Source: JBAYIE01 sp965279165
GTDB lineage: Bacteria > Bacteroidota > Bacteroidia > UKL13-3
Reading direction: 5' to 3'
Assembly (NCBI GenBank): GCA_965279165.1
Contig: OZ257140.1
Span: 2,914,001-2,978,000, forward strand
Length of the DNA: 64,000 bases
This document shows, one piece after another, positions 62,109 to 64,000 of the stretch (the stretch's first letter is position 1; each line of letters opens with the position of its first letter). A program made the position numbers and the translations under genes. Under the pieces are notes generated by a model, which saw nothing but the letters and a program-made list of their open reading frames with translations, did not search any database and had not been told where the DNA came from.

Positions 62109-64000
62109 TTACTTTTCAAAAGTGACAATACCTGTTCCCGTATCATAGAATGCAGCAACTATTTTTAGGTCATTATTTTTTATTCTGGTATGCAGGTATT
62201 CACTACCGGATAATATATCTTGGATGGAGTTTGTTGCGTTTAACTTGATTACCTTATCAAAAATATGTTTGTCGGAAGTGATTCCTGACCTGTCGGCATT
62301 ACAAGCAGAAATTGCTCTTTCAATTTTGTCGGCAACCGATGTAATTAATTCGCCGTGATCTTTGTGGTTGATGGTGTAAGCAACCGCCCCACAGTTTGAA
62401 TGACCCAGAACTACAATTAATTTTGTGCCTAATTCTTTGCAGGATAATTCGATGCTTTCAATAATTTCTTTGTTGATGATATTGCCGGCAATACGAATAG
62501 AAACAACATCTCCTAAACCAACATCAAAAATTAATTCAGGACTGGTTCGCGAATCGATACAACTAACCACAGCCGCGATTGGACTTTGGTTATAGGTTGT
62601 TTCATGCATTTGTAGTTTGAAGTATTTCTCAGTTGATTTACCATGCACAAATCTATCGTTACCTGCTTGAAGAAATCCGATAATTTCGTTTGGTGTAAGT
62701 TTTTGTTGCGTTTCTTTATTTAAGGCATTCGAAAATTGAATTTGATTGTCGAGATCATAATGGTCTTTTACTCCAATAATATTCAATTGGATATTTTTTT
62801 CGAAAGCAACTGTATTCTTAAAATCCTTCAAAAGTTCCAGCACATCATCGTCAATAAAGTCGGAATAGGTAGCATCAATAATTACTTTAGAATCTTCGGG
62901 TATATTCCATAACGTTTCTTTTATTTTGTCTTTGCTAAAAAAAGAAACCTGGCTTGAAAGCTCAATTCGAATTGTATCTCCAATACTTAGCTTTTCAATA
63001 TCAACCGTAAATGGATTTTTGAAATTGCTTTTCAAGAGATAGAAGATACTGACTACAGATCCAATTACTATTCCGATAAGCAAATCTGTAAACACAATAC
63101 CAACAACAGTTGCAATAAACGGTATAAACTGATTTGCTCCTTTTTTGTACATTTCAACAAAAAGTTTCTTTTGCGCAAGTTTGTATCCAGTAAAAATTAA
63201 AATAATAGCAAGTGAAGCGAGGGGAATGAAGTTAAGGATCGGACCTAAAAACAATAAACTAACCAATAAAAATATACCATGTAAAATGGTTGATACTTTT
63301 GTTTGTCCGCCAGCATTAATATTTACAGAGCTTCTTACGATAACCGAAGTAATCGGAATTCCACCCAAAAACCCGGATGTCATATTTCCGATACCTTGTG
63401 CAATTAATTCCTTGTTTGGGGATGCCACCCGTTTATGTGGGTCTATATTTTCTACTGCTTCAAGATTTAATAAGGTTTCGAGTGAAGCAATAATGGCAAT
63501 CGTAATTGCTGTTAACCAGACATTATAATTGGTTATGCTTGTGAAATCAGGTAAAGTTATTAGTGAACCCACACTTTCAAACTTTGGGATATTAACGGTA
63601 TGTGAAGCTTCAATGAATAAACCGGGAATAAAATATTCGAAGAATAAATTGAGCAATGCACCGAGTATAACAATAAATAGAGAAGCCGGTAGAAATTTTA
63701 ATTTGTGAAGAGGTGTTTTTTCCCACGCAACCATAACACCCATTGAAATTAAAGATACAATTAAGGCTCCCCATTGGAAGTAATTAAGCATAAAAAACAG
63801 TTCTGAAAAAGTATTGTGTCCATCCTTTTGGATGAAAGTAAAATCTTCTTCAATATCCTGGTCATATCCTACCGCATGTGGAATTTGTTTTAATATTAAA
63901 ATAATACCAATCGCAGCAAGCAAACCTTTGATAACATTGGAAGGGATATAATTAGCAATAAAACCTGCTTTTAAAATACCACTAACCAATTGAATGGAAC
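62109..64000 (-). CDS. SulP anion transporter fused to beta-carbonic anhydrase (N-terminus outside window)
   Basis: At least 630 residues; the reading frame continues past the right window edge, so the N-terminus is missing. Order: SulP membrane domain (NVIKGLLAAIGIILI ... GGIPITSVIVRSSVNINAGGQTK), a STAS-like domain (VIIDATYSDFIDDDVLELL), then a C-terminal beta-carbonic anhydrase with zinc ligands in VVSCIDSRTSPE and LGHSNCGAVAY. Such fusions are taken to move bicarbonate or sulfate while interconverting CO2 and bicarbonate. First gene of an operon with the hydrolase and VOC genes. Confidence 0.92.
   Translation of the reverse strand, partial: SIQLVSGILKAGFIANYIPSNVIKGLLAAIGIILILKQIPHAVGYDQDIEEDFTFIQKDGHNTFSELFFMLNYFQWGALIVSLISMGVMVAWEKTPLHKLKFLPASLFIVILGALLNLFFEYFIPGLFIEASHTVNIPKFESVGSLITLPDFTSITNYNVWLTAITIAIIASLETLLNLEAVENIDPHKRVASPNKELIAQGIGNMTSGFLGGIPITSVIVRSSVNINAGGQTKVSTILHGIFLLVSLLFLGPILNFIPLASLAIILIFTGYKLAQKKLFVEMYKKGANQFIPFIATVVGIVFTDLLIGIVIGSVVSIFYLLKSNFKNPFTVDIEKLSIGDTIRIELSSQVSFFSKDKIKETLWNIPEDSKVIIDATYSDFIDDDVLELLKDFKNTVAFEKNIQLNIIGVKDHYDLDNQIQFSNALNKETQQKLTPNEIIGFLQAGNDRFVHGKSTEKYFKLQMHETTYNQSPIAAVVSCIDSRTSPELIFDVGLGDVVSIRIAGNIINKEIIESIELSCKELGTKLIVVLGHSNCGAVAYTINHKDHGELITSVADKIERAISACNADRSGITSDKHIFDKVIKLNATNSIQDILSGSEYLHTRIKNNDLKIVAAFYDTGTGIVTFEK

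Overview
The window is chromosomal DNA from an AT-rich member of the Bacteroidota. Three secreted proteins end in type IX secretion (T9SS) sorting tails. Several genes are preceded by the TAnnTTTG -7 promoter box of this phylum. Most starts lack a Shine-Dalgarno sequence, and rpsU is the striking exception. The gene order rpsU-xerC-hpf-tRNAs-tuf-secE-nusG-rplKAJL-rpoBC is also usual for the phylum. The organism cannot be named from the sequence. There are no rRNA genes, insertion sequences or CRISPR arrays.

Layout. 1-9.8 kb: the start of miaB, a T9SS-exported S41 peptidase, a haem lipoprotein, a sugar-nucleotide reductase-like SDR, a PLP sulfur-amino-acid enzyme, a flavoprotein and an EF-G2-type elongation factor. 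9.98-14.4 kb: a three-gene minus-strand operon encoding an SMC-like ATPase, a kleisin-like protein and a MukE/KITE-like protein, a compact MksBEF/Wadjet-like complex with no nuclease gene beside it. 14.7-31.9 kb: fatty acid desaturase, ABC ATPase, M20 dipeptidase, T9SS proteins, PASTA protein, a rhodanese/multihaem cytochrome/MltG operon, lytic transglycosylase, RibF and an M23 endopeptidase. 32-39 kb: UDP-glucuronate and UDP-xylose synthesis (ugd, uxs), a ComEA-like HhH protein, Kdo transferase and acyl-CoA dehydrogenase. 39.5-56 kb: the translation/transcription block. 56-64 kb: a DUF433/DUF5615 toxin-antitoxin pair, unknown secreted proteins, a 607-residue unknown protein, a VOC protein, an alpha/beta hydrolase and a SulP-carbonic anhydrase fusion cut by the window edge.

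Two things stand out. First is the SMC/kleisin/KITE operon. Second, two tRNA genes (Thr-GGT and Trp-CCA) in the tuf operon are each preceded by tandem truncated copies of themselves: four copies with a 75-bp period and two with a 117-bp period. In every copy the anticodon stem-loop is exchanged for a GC-rich perfect hairpin. The intergenic DNA is also unusual: most longer gaps carry short tandem repeats with a 7-base period, each gap with its own consensus, and several families of small palindromes recur, including a 50-bp hairpin present three times.

The central block works as one translation and transcription unit. A good TTTG-N19-TACATTTG promoter starts the tRNA-tuf transcript. It continues through secE, nusG and the ribosomal stalk and L1/L11 proteins to RNA polymerase beta and beta', with terminator-like hairpins between rplL and rpoB that could lower the polymerase yield relative to ribosomal protein.
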